From contig NZ_JAATEO010000017.1 in assembly GCF_012034245.1 (NCBI RefSeq), positions 62,001-126,000 on the forward strand: DNA of 64,000 bases, written 5' to 3'. Position numbers and translations under genes: made by a program. Positions 40,547 to 49,016 of the stretch are shown here, piece after piece. The notes beneath the pieces were generated by a model that saw only the letters and a list, made by a program, of their open reading frames with translations, did no database searches and was not told the origin of the DNA. Each line of letters begins with the position of its first letter. Position 1 is the first letter of the stretch. Source of the DNA: Micromonospora thermarum (GTDB lineage: Bacteria > Actinomycetota > Actinomycetes > Mycobacteriales > Micromonosporaceae).

Positions 40547-42858
40547 TGGCCGCGCCGACCAGCACCTACCGCCTCCAGGTCTCGCCCCGGTTCACCCTGA
40601 CCGACGCCGCCGACCTGGTCGACTACCTGGACCGGCTCGGCGTCGGCGCCCTCTACACGTCACCGCTGCTGGCCGCCACGCCGGGCTCGGACCACGGCTA
40701 CGACCTCACCGACCCGTCGCGCGTGGACCCCGACCGCGGTGGTGAGGCCGGCCGGCGCGTGCTCGTCGACCGGCTCCGCCGGGCCGGGCTCGGCCTCGTC
40801 GTGGACGTGGTGTGCAACCACATGGGCGTCGCCGACGCGTCCGCGAACCCGTGGTGGTGGGACGTGCTGCGGCACGGGGCCGGCTCCCCGTACGCCGGGT
40901 TCTTCGACGTCGACTGGTCCGCCGGGCCGCTGCTGCTGCCCGTCCTCGCCGACGACGGCGACGGGGGAGCGGCCGCCGCGCGGGACCTGAAGGTCGTCGA
41001 CGACACCCTGGCCTACCACGAGCACCGGTTCCCGCTCGCCCCCGGCACCGGAGCCGGCCCGGTCGCCGAGGTGCACGCCCGGCAGCACTACCGCCTCGTC
41101 GGCTGGCGCCGGGGTGTCGCGGAGCTGACGTACCGCCGGTTCTTCAACATCGACACGCTGGCCTGCCTGCGTACCGAGCGGGACGAGGTGTTCGACGCGG
41201 TGCACGCGCTGCCGCTGCGCTGGATCGCCGACGGCGAGGTCACCGGGCTGCGGATCGACCACCCGGACGGGCTGGCCGACCCGACCGCGTACCTGCGCCG
41301 GCTGCGGGCGGCCGCCCCGCACACCTGGATCGTGGTGGAGAAGGTGGTCGCGGTCGGCGAGGACCTGCCGGCCACCTGGCCGGTCGACGGCACGACCGGA
41401 TACGAGGCGCTGCGGGAGATCTGCGGGGTGTTCGTCGACCCGGGCGGGCGCGACGGCCTGGCCGCCGCCGCGGGGCCCGCCGGCCGGACCCGGTTCCCGG
41501 CGGTCGCGCGGGCGGCCCGCCGCCACGTCGTCGACACCCTCCTCGTGGCGGAGACCCACCGGATCGTGGCGGCGGCCCGGCCGGTGCTGCCGGAGCAGCC
41601 CGCCGAGGCGGTGACCGACGTGGTCCGCGAGCTGCTGGTCGCGATGCCGGCGTACCGCGCGTACCTGCCCGCGCACCGCTGGACGCTGGACGAGGCGGTC
41701 GCCACGGTCGCCCGGGAGCATCCCGGGCTCGCCGGGCCGGCCCGGCGACTCCGCGACGAGATGGTGGCCCGTCCGGCGGGCACGCTGGCGGTCCGCTTCC
41801 AGCAGAGCACCGGCGCGGTGAGCGCCAAGGGCGTCGAGGACACCGCCTTCTACCGGCACCAGGTGCTCGTGGCGCTGGGCGAGGTCGGCGGCGACCCGGA
41901 CCGGTTCGGTGTGCCGCCCGCCGAGTTCCACGCCGCCAACGCGCTCCGGGAGTCGGCCCGACCCCGGACGATGACGACACTGTCCACCCACGACACCAAG
42001 CGCGCGGAGGACGTGCGGGCCCGGCTGGCCGTCCTCAGCGAGCTGCCCGGCGAGTGGACCGAACGGGTCCGGCGCTGGTCCGCCCGCTGCCCGGTCGGCG
42101 ACCCGGCGGTCGAGCCGCTGGCCTGGCAGACCCTGGTCGGGGCGTGGCCGATCGGCGTGGACCGGCTCGCCGACCACCTGCTCAAGGCCGTCCGGGAGAT
42201 GCGGACGCGCACCGACTGGCTGCGTCCGGACCCGGCGTACGAGGGGGTGGTCCGGGACTGGCCCCGGCGCGTGACCGCCCACCGGGAGCTGCTGGCCGAG
42301 GTGGCCGCCTTCGTGGGCCGGATCGCCCCGCCCGGCTGGTCGAACGCCCTGGGCCAGAAGCTGCTCCAACTCGCCGGCCCCGGTGTGCCGGACGTCTACC
42401 AGGGCACCGAACTGTGGGACCACTCCCTGGTCGACCCGGACAACCGCCGGCCGGTCGACTTCGCGCTGCGGCGGCGGCTGCTCGACCGGGTCGACGCGGG
42501 CTGGTCGCCGCCGGTGGACGAGACGGGCGCGGCCAAGCTGCTGCTCACCGCCCGGACGCTGCGGCTGCGCCGCGCCCGGCCCGAGCTGTTCCACGGCTAC
42601 CGGCCGCTGAGCGCCGAGGGGCCGGCCCGGGCACACGTGGTCGGCTTCCACCGCGCGCCCGGCCTGGTGGCGGTCGCCACCCGGCTCCCGGTGGGCCTCG
42701 CGGCGGCCGGCGGCTGGCGCGACACCCTCCTCACGCTGCCCGGCGCCGGATGGAGCGACGTGCTCACCGGGCAGCGCCACGACACGCCGCATCCGCGCGT
42801 GTCGGACGTCCTGGGGCGGCTGCCGGTCGCCCTCCTGGTGCAGAGTACGGAGTTATGA
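40546..42858 (+). CDS. treY: Maltooligosyltrehalose synthase (GH13)
   Basis: The 770-residue enzyme turns the reducing end of a maltooligosaccharide into a trehalose unit. It has the TreY start TSTYRLQVSPRFTLTDA, GH13 motifs LVVDVVCNHMG, TGLRIDHPDGLADP (nucleophile Asp), VVEKVVAVGEDLP (acid Glu) and TLSTHDTKRAEDVRARL, and the family end DNRRPVDFALR. TreZ, which normally releases the trehalose, is not in the window. The last codon before the stop is TTA (42853 to 42855), rare in such DNA. In an operon with a ThiG-like enzyme it may build a 1,1-linked (thio)glucose disaccharide. Confidence 0.9.
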   Translation: MAAPTSTYRLQVSPRFTLTDAADLVDYLDRLGVGALYTSPLLAATPGSDHGYDLTDPSRVDPDRGGEAGRRVLVDRLRRAGLGLVVDVVCNHMGVADASANPWWWDVLRHGAGSPYAGFFDVDWSAGPLLLPVLADDGDGGAAAARDLKVVDDTLAYHEHRFPLAPGTGAGPVAEVHARQHYRLVGWRRGVAELTYRRFFNIDTLACLRTERDEVFDAVHALPLRWIADGEVTGLRIDHPDGLADPTAYLRRLRAAAPHTWIVVEKVVAVGEDLPATWPVDGTTGYEALREICGVFVDPGGRDGLAAAAGPAGRTRFPAVARAARRHVVDTLLVAETHRIVAAARPVLPEQPAEAVTDVVRELLVAMPAYRAYLPAHRWTLDEAVATVAREHPGLAGPARRLRDEMVARPAGTLAVRFQQSTGAVSAKGVEDTAFYRHQVLVALGEVGGDPDRFGVPPAEFHAANALRESARPRTMTTLSTHDTKRAEDVRARLAVLSELPGEWTERVRRWSARCPVGDPAVEPLAWQTLVGAWPIGVDRLADHLLKAVREMRTRTDWLRPDPAYEGVVRDWPRRVTAHRELLAEVAAFVGRIAPPGWSNALGQKLLQLAGPGVPDVYQGTELWDHSLVDPDNRRPVDFALRRRLLDRVDAGWSPPVDETGAAKLLLTARTLRLRRARPELFHGYRPLSAEGPARAHVVGFHRAPGLVAVATRLPVGLAAAGGWRDTLLTLPGAGWSDVLTGQRHDTPHPRVSDVLGRLPVALLVQSTEL

Positions 42859-44093
42859 ACGGATCGACGGACATCACCGCACGCGGGCGGTCGACGGCGG
42901 CGCTGATCGGCGGCGTCGCCATCACCAACACCTCCATGGTGGGGGCGAGCACGGTCGCCACGCTGATCGGCGCGGACCGCCTCAGCGCCGCCTGGAGCGG
43001 CGTACCCAACGCCGCCGGCGTGGTCGGCACCGCCGCCGGCACGCTGGGGCTGGCCGCGTTGATGAGCCGGCGCGGCACCCGCCTCGCCCTCACCGCCGGG
43101 TACGCGGTGGCGCTGCTCGGCGCCGCCGTCGCCGGGTACGCCGTGGTCGCCGGCGCGATGGTCCCGTTCCTCCTCGGCATGGTGCTGCTGGGTGTGGGCA
43201 ACGGGGGCGCGCAGCTGTCCCGCTACTGCGCGGCGGAGCTGTACCCGCCGCACCGCCGGGGGTTCGTGGTCGGGCTGGTGGTCTGGATCGGCACGGTCGG
43301 CGCCGTCGTCGGCCCGAACCTGATGCAGCCGAGCAGCGAGGGCGCGGCCGCCGCCGGCCTGCCCGCGCTGACCGGGCCGTTCCTGGTCGCCGCGGTGGCC
43401 GCGGCCGGCGCGCTGGCCGCCTCGGCGGCCCTGCCCCGGCTGCGGGTCGCGGCCCGGAGCCGGCCGGCCGGCCGGGTACCCGGCACCGTGTGGCGGCAGC
43501 CCGCCGTGGTGACCGCGCTGAGCGCGATGGTGGCCGGCCAGGTCGCCATGGTGACGCTCATGACGATGACCCCGCTGTACATGCACGACCACCACCACGG
43601 TCTGGGCGCCGTCGGGCTGGTGCTCACCTTCCACCTCGCCGGCATGTTCGGGCTCGCCCCGCTGAGCGGGCACCTGGCCGATCGGTTCGGCGGGCTGGTG
43701 GCCTCGCTGACCGGCGTCGCCGTGCTCGTCGTGTCGGTGCTGCTCGCGTCCCTCGGCCCGGCCCCCGGGCTGGCCCGGTTGACCGTCGCGCTGTTCCTGC
43801 TCGGGCTCGGCTGGAACTTCACGTTCGTCGGCGGGAGCAGCCAGCTCACCGGGGCGCTCGATCCCGCGTACCGCACCCGCGTGCAGGGTGGCGTCGACGC
43901 GGTGGTCTGGAGCGCCTCGGCGGTGGCCAGCGTGGCGGCGGGTGCGGTGCTGGCGGCCGGCGGCTTCGCGGTGCTGGCGATCGCCACCGGGGTGGTGGCG
44001 GTGCTGCCCGTGCCGCTGCTGCTGCGCGCGCTGCGCCGGTCGCCGGAGCCGTCGGCCGGGCCGGTCGAGCGGCCCTCCGCCGTCCGCCGCTGA
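42855..44093 (+). CDS. MFS transporter, 12 transmembrane helices
   Basis: The 412-residue membrane protein starts at the ATG that overlaps the TreY stop (ATGA). It has about 12 helices, motif A-like segments LAALMSRRGTRLALTAG and SGHLADRFGGLVAS, and a Gly-rich region GMVLLGVGNGGAQL. The loop TPLYMHDHHHGLGAVGL resembles that of known MFS proteins of unknown substrate. It is the last gene of the rightward operon, so it may export the glycosylated product or an intermediate. The next 174 bases (44094 to 44267) are GC-rich with no gene or clear hairpin. Confidence 0.85.
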   Translation: MNGSTDITARGRSTAALIGGVAITNTSMVGASTVATLIGADRLSAAWSGVPNAAGVVGTAAGTLGLAALMSRRGTRLALTAGYAVALLGAAVAGYAVVAGAMVPFLLGMVLLGVGNGGAQLSRYCAAELYPPHRRGFVVGLVVWIGTVGAVVGPNLMQPSSEGAAAAGLPALTGPFLVAAVAAAGALAASAALPRLRVAARSRPAGRVPGTVWRQPAVVTALSAMVAGQVAMVTLMTMTPLYMHDHHHGLGAVGLVLTFHLAGMFGLAPLSGHLADRFGGLVASLTGVAVLVVSVLLASLGPAPGLARLTVALFLLGLGWNFTFVGGSSQLTGALDPAYRTRVQGGVDAVVWSASAVASVAAGAVLAAGGFAVLAIATGVVAVLPVPLLLRALRRSPEPSAGPVERPSAVRR

Positions 44094-44267
44094 TCCCCCG
44101 CGCCCGCCGGCCCACGGCGCGGACCCGCCCCCGTTCCACCGCCGGCCGGCCCGGGCCGCCCTCGGGTGGGCGGGCGGCGCGTGGGGGGTGAGCCCGTCCG
44201 TGGTTGGGCCGGCGGGGCGGCCCGCCCGTGGCCGGGCCGCCCCACCCTCCGGGGCCGGCGAGCCCGG

Positions 44268-45077
44268 TCAGTGCCGGTCCAGCTCGGCGAACTGGCCCGG
44301 CTCCCGGCCCGGGCCGGCCGGGCCCCGGTAGGCCTGGGCGATGTCCAGCCAGTGGTCGGCGACCGCGCCGGTCGCCCGCAGCGCCAGGTCGTCCCGGTGG
44401 CGGCGCCGGCAGACGAGCAGGCAGAAGTCCCACGCCGGGCCGGTCACCTTCTCCGTCGCGTCCTCCGGGCCGAAGGTCCACACCCGACCGGACGGGGCGG
44501 TCAGCTCGAAGCGCAGCTCCGTCTCCGGCGGCGTGAGCCCCCGGGCCAGGTAGCCGAAGTCCCAGGTGCGGACGGCGAAGCCGACCAGGTGACCGACCCG
44601 GTCGGTCGGCGTCCGGCGGACCTTCAGCGCGTCGGCGATGTCCTGCCCGTGCCCGAACAGCTCCATCATGCCGGCGGCGGCGAGGACGCCCGGCGGGAGT
44701 GGCCGGACCAGCCACGGCACCACCTGGGTGGGCGGCACGGCCGCGAGGGCCTTCTCGGCGGTGGTCCGCTCGGCCCGCCACCGCTCCAGCAGCACCTCCG
44801 GCGGGTCGCTGAGGTACTCCGACAGGGCGGCCTCCACGTTGCCGTTGAAGTCGCCGCTGAGCCGGGACACCACCGCGGTGAAGGCGTCCGGCTGGGCCGC
44901 CGCCATCCCGGCGAGGCGGAACGTGGCCGCCAGGTGGGCGATCTGGTGCGCGATCGTCCACCCCGGAGCCGGGGTCGGCAGCGCCCACTGCTCAGGGGCC
45001 AACCCGGCCACCAGCTCGTCGACCTCCCTGCCCTCGGCCACCAGGGCGGCCATCACGTCCTGCTGCTGATCGGTCAC
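44268..45077 (-). CDS. DinB-like protein of the mycothiol-dependent maleylpyruvate isomerase family (TIGR03084-like)
   Basis: The 269-residue protein starts as a DinB/YfiT four-helix bundle with metal-site histidines (LPTPAPGWTIAHQIAHLAATFR) and GMMELFGHGQDIADAL, and ends with a SCP2-like part (FELTAPSGRVWTFGPEDATEKVTGPAWDFCLLV). Relatives are thought to use mycothiol as a cofactor, and some act as thiol S-transferases. Enediynes are triggered by thiols, so a mycothiol-linked enzyme could serve in sulfur transfer or detoxification; this is inference. The GTG overlaps the CopC-like gene stop by four bases, and the gene belongs to a three-gene leftward operon with an element at 46387. Confidence 0.75.
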   Translation of the reverse strand: MTDQQQDVMAALVAEGREVDELVAGLAPEQWALPTPAPGWTIAHQIAHLAATFRLAGMAAAQPDAFTAVVSRLSGDFNGNVEAALSEYLSDPPEVLLERWRAERTTAEKALAAVPPTQVVPWLVRPLPPGVLAAAGMMELFGHGQDIADALKVRRTPTDRVGHLVGFAVRTWDFGYLARGLTPPETELRFELTAPSGRVWTFGPEDATEKVTGPAWDFCLLVCRRRHRDDLALRATGAVADHWLDIAQAYRGPAGPGREPGQFAELDRH

Positions 45078-45730
45078 GTCGTACCCCTTCCGGTTGTCCG
45101 GCTGTCGAGCTGGGCGGGGCCGGGGTCGCCCGGCTCCGCCCCTGGGCGGCTGGTCGGTGGCCCGCCGAACTCGGCCGGCAGGCGCCAGGCCCGCGGGCGG
45201 CGCGGATCGCGGACCGCCAGGAGGGTGACGGCGCCCAGCACCACCACCGCGTTGACGAGGAGCAGCACCGCGCTGAGCGGGTCGATGCGGTGCGTGTGGG
45301 TGTCCAGGAGCTCGGCGGTGGCCCGGTCGAGCGCCGGCCCGGCCGGTGGGGGCGGGCGACCGGTCCCGACGCTGAACCGCAGCGTGCCGCGGCTCTGGCC
45401 ACCGTCGCGGAAGGCGACATGCCAGGCGACGGTCAGGTCTCCGGTCAGCCCGGCGGCGACCGGCTGGCGCAGCGTCCGCCGGTCCACCCGCCGCGGCTCC
45501 CCGGTGCTCACCGCCGCCGCGCCCGCGTCCAGCACCGTGACGTGCGAATCGGCGGGGTCCGGCTCGCCGGCGAAGGTCAGCTCGACCGCCGCCGGTGCCG
45601 CCGCCAGGGCCGCCCCGGCGGCCGGGTCGCTGCCGGTGAGCCCGCTGTCGGCGCGGGCGGCACCCGGTGCCGCCGGTACGGCGAGCGCGGCGACGGCGAC
45701 GACCGCCAGGACGCGCGCGACCCGGCCCAT
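45074..45730 (-). CDS. CopC-like secreted membrane-anchored protein lacking the usual copper ligands
   Basis: The 218-residue protein has a signal peptide (VLAVVAVAALAVPAAPGAARA), a CopC-type beta sandwich (LTGSDPAAGAALAAAPAAVELTF ... VAFRDGGQSRGTLRFSVG) and a transmembrane helix near residue 165 (LSAVLLLVNAVVVLGAVTLLA) with a short cytoplasmic tail. In CopC the mature protein begins with the copper-binding His and has His in the DGH turn. Here the mature start is ADSGL and the turn is DGGQ, so copper binding is unlikely. It stands one base from the His-rich membrane protein gene, and both may form a complex at the membrane. Confidence 0.75.
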   Translation of the reverse strand: MGRVARVLAVVAVAALAVPAAPGAARADSGLTGSDPAAGAALAAAPAAVELTFAGEPDPADSHVTVLDAGAAAVSTGEPRRVDRRTLRQPVAAGLTGDLTVAWHVAFRDGGQSRGTLRFSVGTGRPPPPAGPALDRATAELLDTHTHRIDPLSAVLLLVNAVVVLGAVTLLAVRDPRRPRAWRLPAEFGGPPTSRPGAEPGDPGPAQLDSRTTGRGTT

Positions 45731-45731
45731 C

Positions 45732-46328
45732 TCAGGCCGGGGCCGGCGCCGCCGGCACGCCGAGGGTGCGCTTCTGCGCCGCCAGGCAGCTGCACGACGC
45801 GGCGTGCAGCTCCGGGTCGGACGGGCGCAGGTGCCGGTACATCGCGATCACCATCGGGATGAAGACCACGCTGTTGTAGAACAGGTGCAGCTCGACCCGG
45901 CCGACGAGCAGCTGCACGACGCTGGTGGGCACCGCCTGGCCGAACAGGTACGTCCCGGTCTGCGCCTGCGCGAACAGCAGCAGGTGCTCGACGTGGTGCC
46001 AGAACTGGAGCGCCAACGCCACCGTCCACCAGGTGCGCGAGCGGCCGGTGAAGCCGGGCCGCAGCAGGAACAGGCCGACCAGCATGACCAGCGCGTAGCC
46101 GTAGTGCAGCCACTCCGAGCTCACCAGCCACGGGAACCACTGCCCGAGCACGCCGCGGGACTGCGGCCGGGGCATGCCCAGCACCCAGATCTGGTACGCC
46201 TGCACCAGGTGCTCCGCCCAGTGTCCGATCACGACGGCGAGGTACGCGGTGAGCGCCGCCCGGTGGTGCCGCCCGTTGAGCCGGCGGACGAGACCGTCCC
46301 GACGTGGGGTGCTGCTGACGGTGACCAT
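45732..46328 (-). CDS. Membrane protein with two HxxxH motifs
   Basis: The 198-residue protein has about four to five hydrophobic helices. Two of them carry almost identical metal-ligand-like motifs, GHWAEHLVQ (about residue 35) and FWHHVEHLLLF (about residue 112), and a third has VELHLFYN. Such HxxxH pairs in membrane helices occur in di-iron or haem membrane enzymes, but I do not recognise the family. The C-terminus has CSC. It heads the leftward operon with the CopC-like and DinB-like genes, 59 bases from element C1. An oxidative or metal-related role in enediyne maturation or protection is possible but unproven. Confidence 0.6.
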   Translation of the reverse strand: MVTVSSTPRRDGLVRRLNGRHHRAALTAYLAVVIGHWAEHLVQAYQIWVLGMPRPQSRGVLGQWFPWLVSSEWLHYGYALVMLVGLFLLRPGFTGRSRTWWTVALALQFWHHVEHLLLFAQAQTGTYLFGQAVPTSVVQLLVGRVELHLFYNSVVFIPMVIAMYRHLRPSDPELHAASCSCLAAQKRTLGVPAAPAPA

Positions 46329-46386
46329 GCGGAATGTCCCTCCTGGGTAGTGCTTTCCCGGCCAGGCTATCGACGCCTCCGATCCG

Positions 46387-46408
46387 GTTCTTCTTCGAAT
46401 TTGCGCAG
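46387..46408 (+). promoter_or_regulatory. Cluster element C1
   Basis: The 22-mer reads GTTCTTCTT-N6-TGCGCAG; the right half is identical to element A1 and the left half keeps C.TCTT. It lies 59 bases before the start of the His-rich membrane protein gene. With C2 at 46504 it forms an inverted pair 117 bases apart centre to centre in the 365-base gap between divergent operons. Confidence 0.55.
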
Positions 46409-46503
46409 TTCTCCGCGACCATCGCGCGCGCAATTCCCATCGCAATTTCCGCCGCCTCGCCACATGGGGGCGGGAGCCTTTCGGTGGACCTGGGGCGACC
46501 GCG

Positions 46504-46525
46504 CTGCGCACGTCCGAAGATGCGT
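46504..46525 (-). promoter_or_regulatory. Cluster element C2
   Basis: On the minus strand it reads ACGCATCTT-N6-TGCGCAG, equal to element A1 at 15 of the 16 fixed positions. It lies 169 bases before the GTG of the DUF5987-like gene and points toward it. The rest of the gap has a strong ribosome site (AAAGGAGGG) near 46678 but no gene. Confidence 0.7.
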
Positions 46526-46693
46526 CCCAGGGGCGGCGGGCGCAAGCTGTAGCGGCGGAGAACGGCACCCGTGGGCGCGAGATCGGCCGTGCTGGTCCCG
46601 GCCGGAGTCACGTTCCGCCCCGACGCTGTCCGGCCAGTCGGCCCGGTTCTCCCGTCGTCTGATCCCCGACGCATGTGAAAGGAGGGATGACCC

Positions 46694-47257
46694 GTGCACG
46701 ACAGCGCCCAGGACGACGTGACGACAATGACGTTCGAAGCATTTGCCGACACCATTCTGCCGGGGGAGAAGCGCTTCCCCGGTGACGTCACCGTGGCCGG
46801 CGTGGCCGTCGGTGGCGGCGCGGTCGCCTCCGGGGCCGTCGCCGTGCTCCGCACCGACGAGGGCGGCATGGCTCCCGCGCTGGACAACCTCGCCGAGGCG
46901 CTCAACGGGCACGCCGGCGGGTACGCGGCCGAGCGCGGCCTGAGCCTCGACCCCGCCGTGCCGCCGTTCGTCGCCCTCTCCTTCGCCGACCGCACCGAGC
47001 TGGTCGCGCGGCTGACCGCTCCCACCCATCCCGAGCGGGACATCTGGGTCAGCGTGGCGATGTTCAGCACGATCGCCTTCGACGCCGCGGCGCACCTGCA
47101 CACCGTCGACGCGCTCGCCGACGGGCATCCCGGGATGACCACGATGGGGTTCAAGCCGCCGGAGGCGGACGGCCTGTGGCGCTTCCCGGAGTTCTCCTAC
47201 GGTCGGCAGCTCGCCCGCCCCCACCCCGACACGACACCTTCAGGGAGCCCGGCATGA
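46694..47257 (+). CDS. DUF5987-like small protein, partner of the GMC oxidoreductase (SgcE8-like)
   Basis: The 187-residue protein (GTG start, GGAGGG before it) contains TMTFEAFADTILPGEKRFPGD, a region resembling the small subunit of gluconate 2-dehydrogenase-type systems, and later FVALSFADRTELVARL and MTTMGFKPPEADGLWRFPEFSYG. It has no signal peptide or metal motif. Its stop overlaps the start of the GMC oxidoreductase. In nine-membered enediyne clusters a protein of this size (SgcE8) sits beside an oxidoreductase of about 550 residues (SgcE9); I match it by size and order from memory. It probably binds or activates its partner. Confidence 0.65.
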   Translation: MHDSAQDDVTTMTFEAFADTILPGEKRFPGDVTVAGVAVGGGAVASGAVAVLRTDEGGMAPALDNLAEALNGHAGGYAAERGLSLDPAVPPFVALSFADRTELVARLTAPTHPERDIWVSVAMFSTIAFDAAAHLHTVDALADGHPGMTTMGFKPPEADGLWRFPEFSYGRQLARPHPDTTPSGSPA

Positions 47258-48909
47258 CGGCCATCGAGAGCACCGACGTCGTGGTGGTCGGCAGCGGGTT
47301 CGGCGGCGCGATCACCGCGTACCACCTGGCCGCTGGCGGCGCCCGCGTGGTGGTGCTGGAGCGCGGGCCGTGGCTGACCGGGCAGGACTTCGACCAGGAC
47401 TTCAAGTTCGGCTCGTCCTCGACCCGGGCCTTCGACTTCACCATCGGCGACGGCATGAGCGTGCTGGCCGGCAACTGCGTCGGCGGCGGCAGCGTCGTCT
47501 ACTTCGCCGCGATGCCGCGCGCACCGCGCTTCGTCTTCGAGCGGCACGGCAGCATCGGCCGGCGAATGTGGCCCGCCGCCATCAGCCGCGACACGCTCGA
47601 ACCCTGGTACGACCGGGTCGCCGAGGCGCTGCCGGTCACCCGGCAGGACTGGTCCGACGTGCCGTACGCGGGCGGCCTGTGGGCGGCGGCCTGCCACCAC
47701 GCCGGGCGTACCGCGAACCCGGTGCCGGTGGCGATCGACAACGAGCGGTGTGTCAACTGCAACTGGATGATGTCCGGCTGCCGCTTCGACGCCAAGCGCT
47801 CGCTGCTGCTCAACTACCTGCCGGCCGCGATCGCGCACGGCGCCCGGATCCGGCCCCTCCACGAGGCCCAGCGGCTGGAGCGGAGCGACGACGGCGGCTA
47901 CCGCCTGCACTACACGGTGGTCGACGACGTCGACTACCGCGTCGAGGTGGGCGGCGGCGCGATCGACGCGAAGGTCGTGGTGCTCGCCGCCGGTGCCGGG
48001 GCCACCCCGGTGATCCTGCAACGCTCCGCCGACACGCTCGGGCCGATGCCGGCCGCCGTCGGCCGCTACTTCTCCGGCAACGGGGAGCGGCTGAACACGG
48101 CGGTCATCGACGAGGACCGGGTGCGCGAGGTGCTGGGGCTCAGCCGCTCCGACGGGGTGCCGTACGAGGCGTACCAGATCGGCAAGGGGCCCTGCGTGGC
48201 CACGTGGGACCGGCTCGACGGGTCGCTTCCGGAGTACCTCCGCTACTCGCTGGAGCAGCTCTACTTCCCGCCCGGCTTCGGCACGATCCTCGCCCAGGTG
48301 CCCGACGCGACCGGGCCGACCTGGTTCGGCGCGGAGAAGAAGGAACTGCTCCGCCACTGGAAGTCCTGGTTGACCATCTTCACGATGAGCGAGGACGACA
48401 ACGAGGGTGTCTTCGGCCCGCCGCCGCCCACCGGCAACGCCGTCCGGGTCTCCCAGCAGATGCTGGGCCGGGGGGCGCTGCGCTACCGGCCCACCGAGAA
48501 CACGCTGCGCGGGTGGGCCGCGTCCGACGCGGAGGTGCGGGACATCCTCGAGCGCGACGGCCTGGCCCGCGTCATGCCGTGGACCAACGACGTGGTCGGC
48601 GCGTACACCGTGCACCCGCTGGCGTCGTGCCGCATCGGCGACGACCCGGCCACCTCGGCCCTCGACGACCGGCACGAGCTGCGTGGCCACCCCGGCATCT
48701 TCGTCACCGACGGCTCGGCGGTGCCCGGTGCGCTGACGGTGAACCCGGCCATGACCATCGCCGCGCTGGCCGAGCGGGCGGTTCCCGCCATCGTCGAGGC
48801 GGCCCGGCAGCGCGGTGTCGCGGTGCGGTACGGCGCGCCCGCCCCGGACGGCGCCACCGCCGCGCGGGACGCGGTGCTGCCCCTGGTCGCCGGCCGGGCC
48901 GGCCGGTAG
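47254..48909 (+). CDS. GMC/cholesterol-oxidase-like FAD oxidoreductase (SgcE9-like)
   Basis: The 551-residue flavoenzyme has VVVVGSGFGGAITAYHLAAGG at the N-terminus, GNCVGGGSVVYFAAMPRAP at the flavin, and the C-terminal active-site region YTVHPLASCRIGDD and ALTVNPAMTIAALAERA with the conserved His and Asn. An insert holds a Cys cluster, CVNCNWMMSGC, found in some bacterial GMC proteins. It overlaps the preceding gene by four bases. The pair should oxidise a hydroxyl or carry out a dehydrogenation on the polyene-derived intermediate. It is distinct from the choline-dehydrogenase-like enzyme at 33622. Confidence 0.8.
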   Translation: MTAIESTDVVVVGSGFGGAITAYHLAAGGARVVVLERGPWLTGQDFDQDFKFGSSSTRAFDFTIGDGMSVLAGNCVGGGSVVYFAAMPRAPRFVFERHGSIGRRMWPAAISRDTLEPWYDRVAEALPVTRQDWSDVPYAGGLWAAACHHAGRTANPVPVAIDNERCVNCNWMMSGCRFDAKRSLLLNYLPAAIAHGARIRPLHEAQRLERSDDGGYRLHYTVVDDVDYRVEVGGGAIDAKVVVLAAGAGATPVILQRSADTLGPMPAAVGRYFSGNGERLNTAVIDEDRVREVLGLSRSDGVPYEAYQIGKGPCVATWDRLDGSLPEYLRYSLEQLYFPPGFGTILAQVPDATGPTWFGAEKKELLRHWKSWLTIFTMSEDDNEGVFGPPPPTGNAVRVSQQMLGRGALRYRPTENTLRGWAASDAEVRDILERDGLARVMPWTNDVVGAYTVHPLASCRIGDDPATSALDDRHELRGHPGIFVTDGSAVPGALTVNPAMTIAALAERAVPAIVEAARQRGVAVRYGAPAPDGATAARDAVLPLVAGRAGR

Positions 48910-49016
48910 GCCGGCGGGGTCGGCGGGGTCGCTGTCCCCGACCCCGCCGGCCCCGCGCCCCGGCACCGTGCCCCGCCGGGCCGCCACCGGCGGGCGACCA
49001 CAACGAGGAGGCCACC

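Noticed and set aside
39136..42858. A 1,240-codon frame that seems to fuse MalQ to TreY
   Set aside because: Only the part from 40546 codes for TreY; the first 470 codons are an out-of-frame reading of malQ. The true junction is a TGATG overlap, so there is no fusion.
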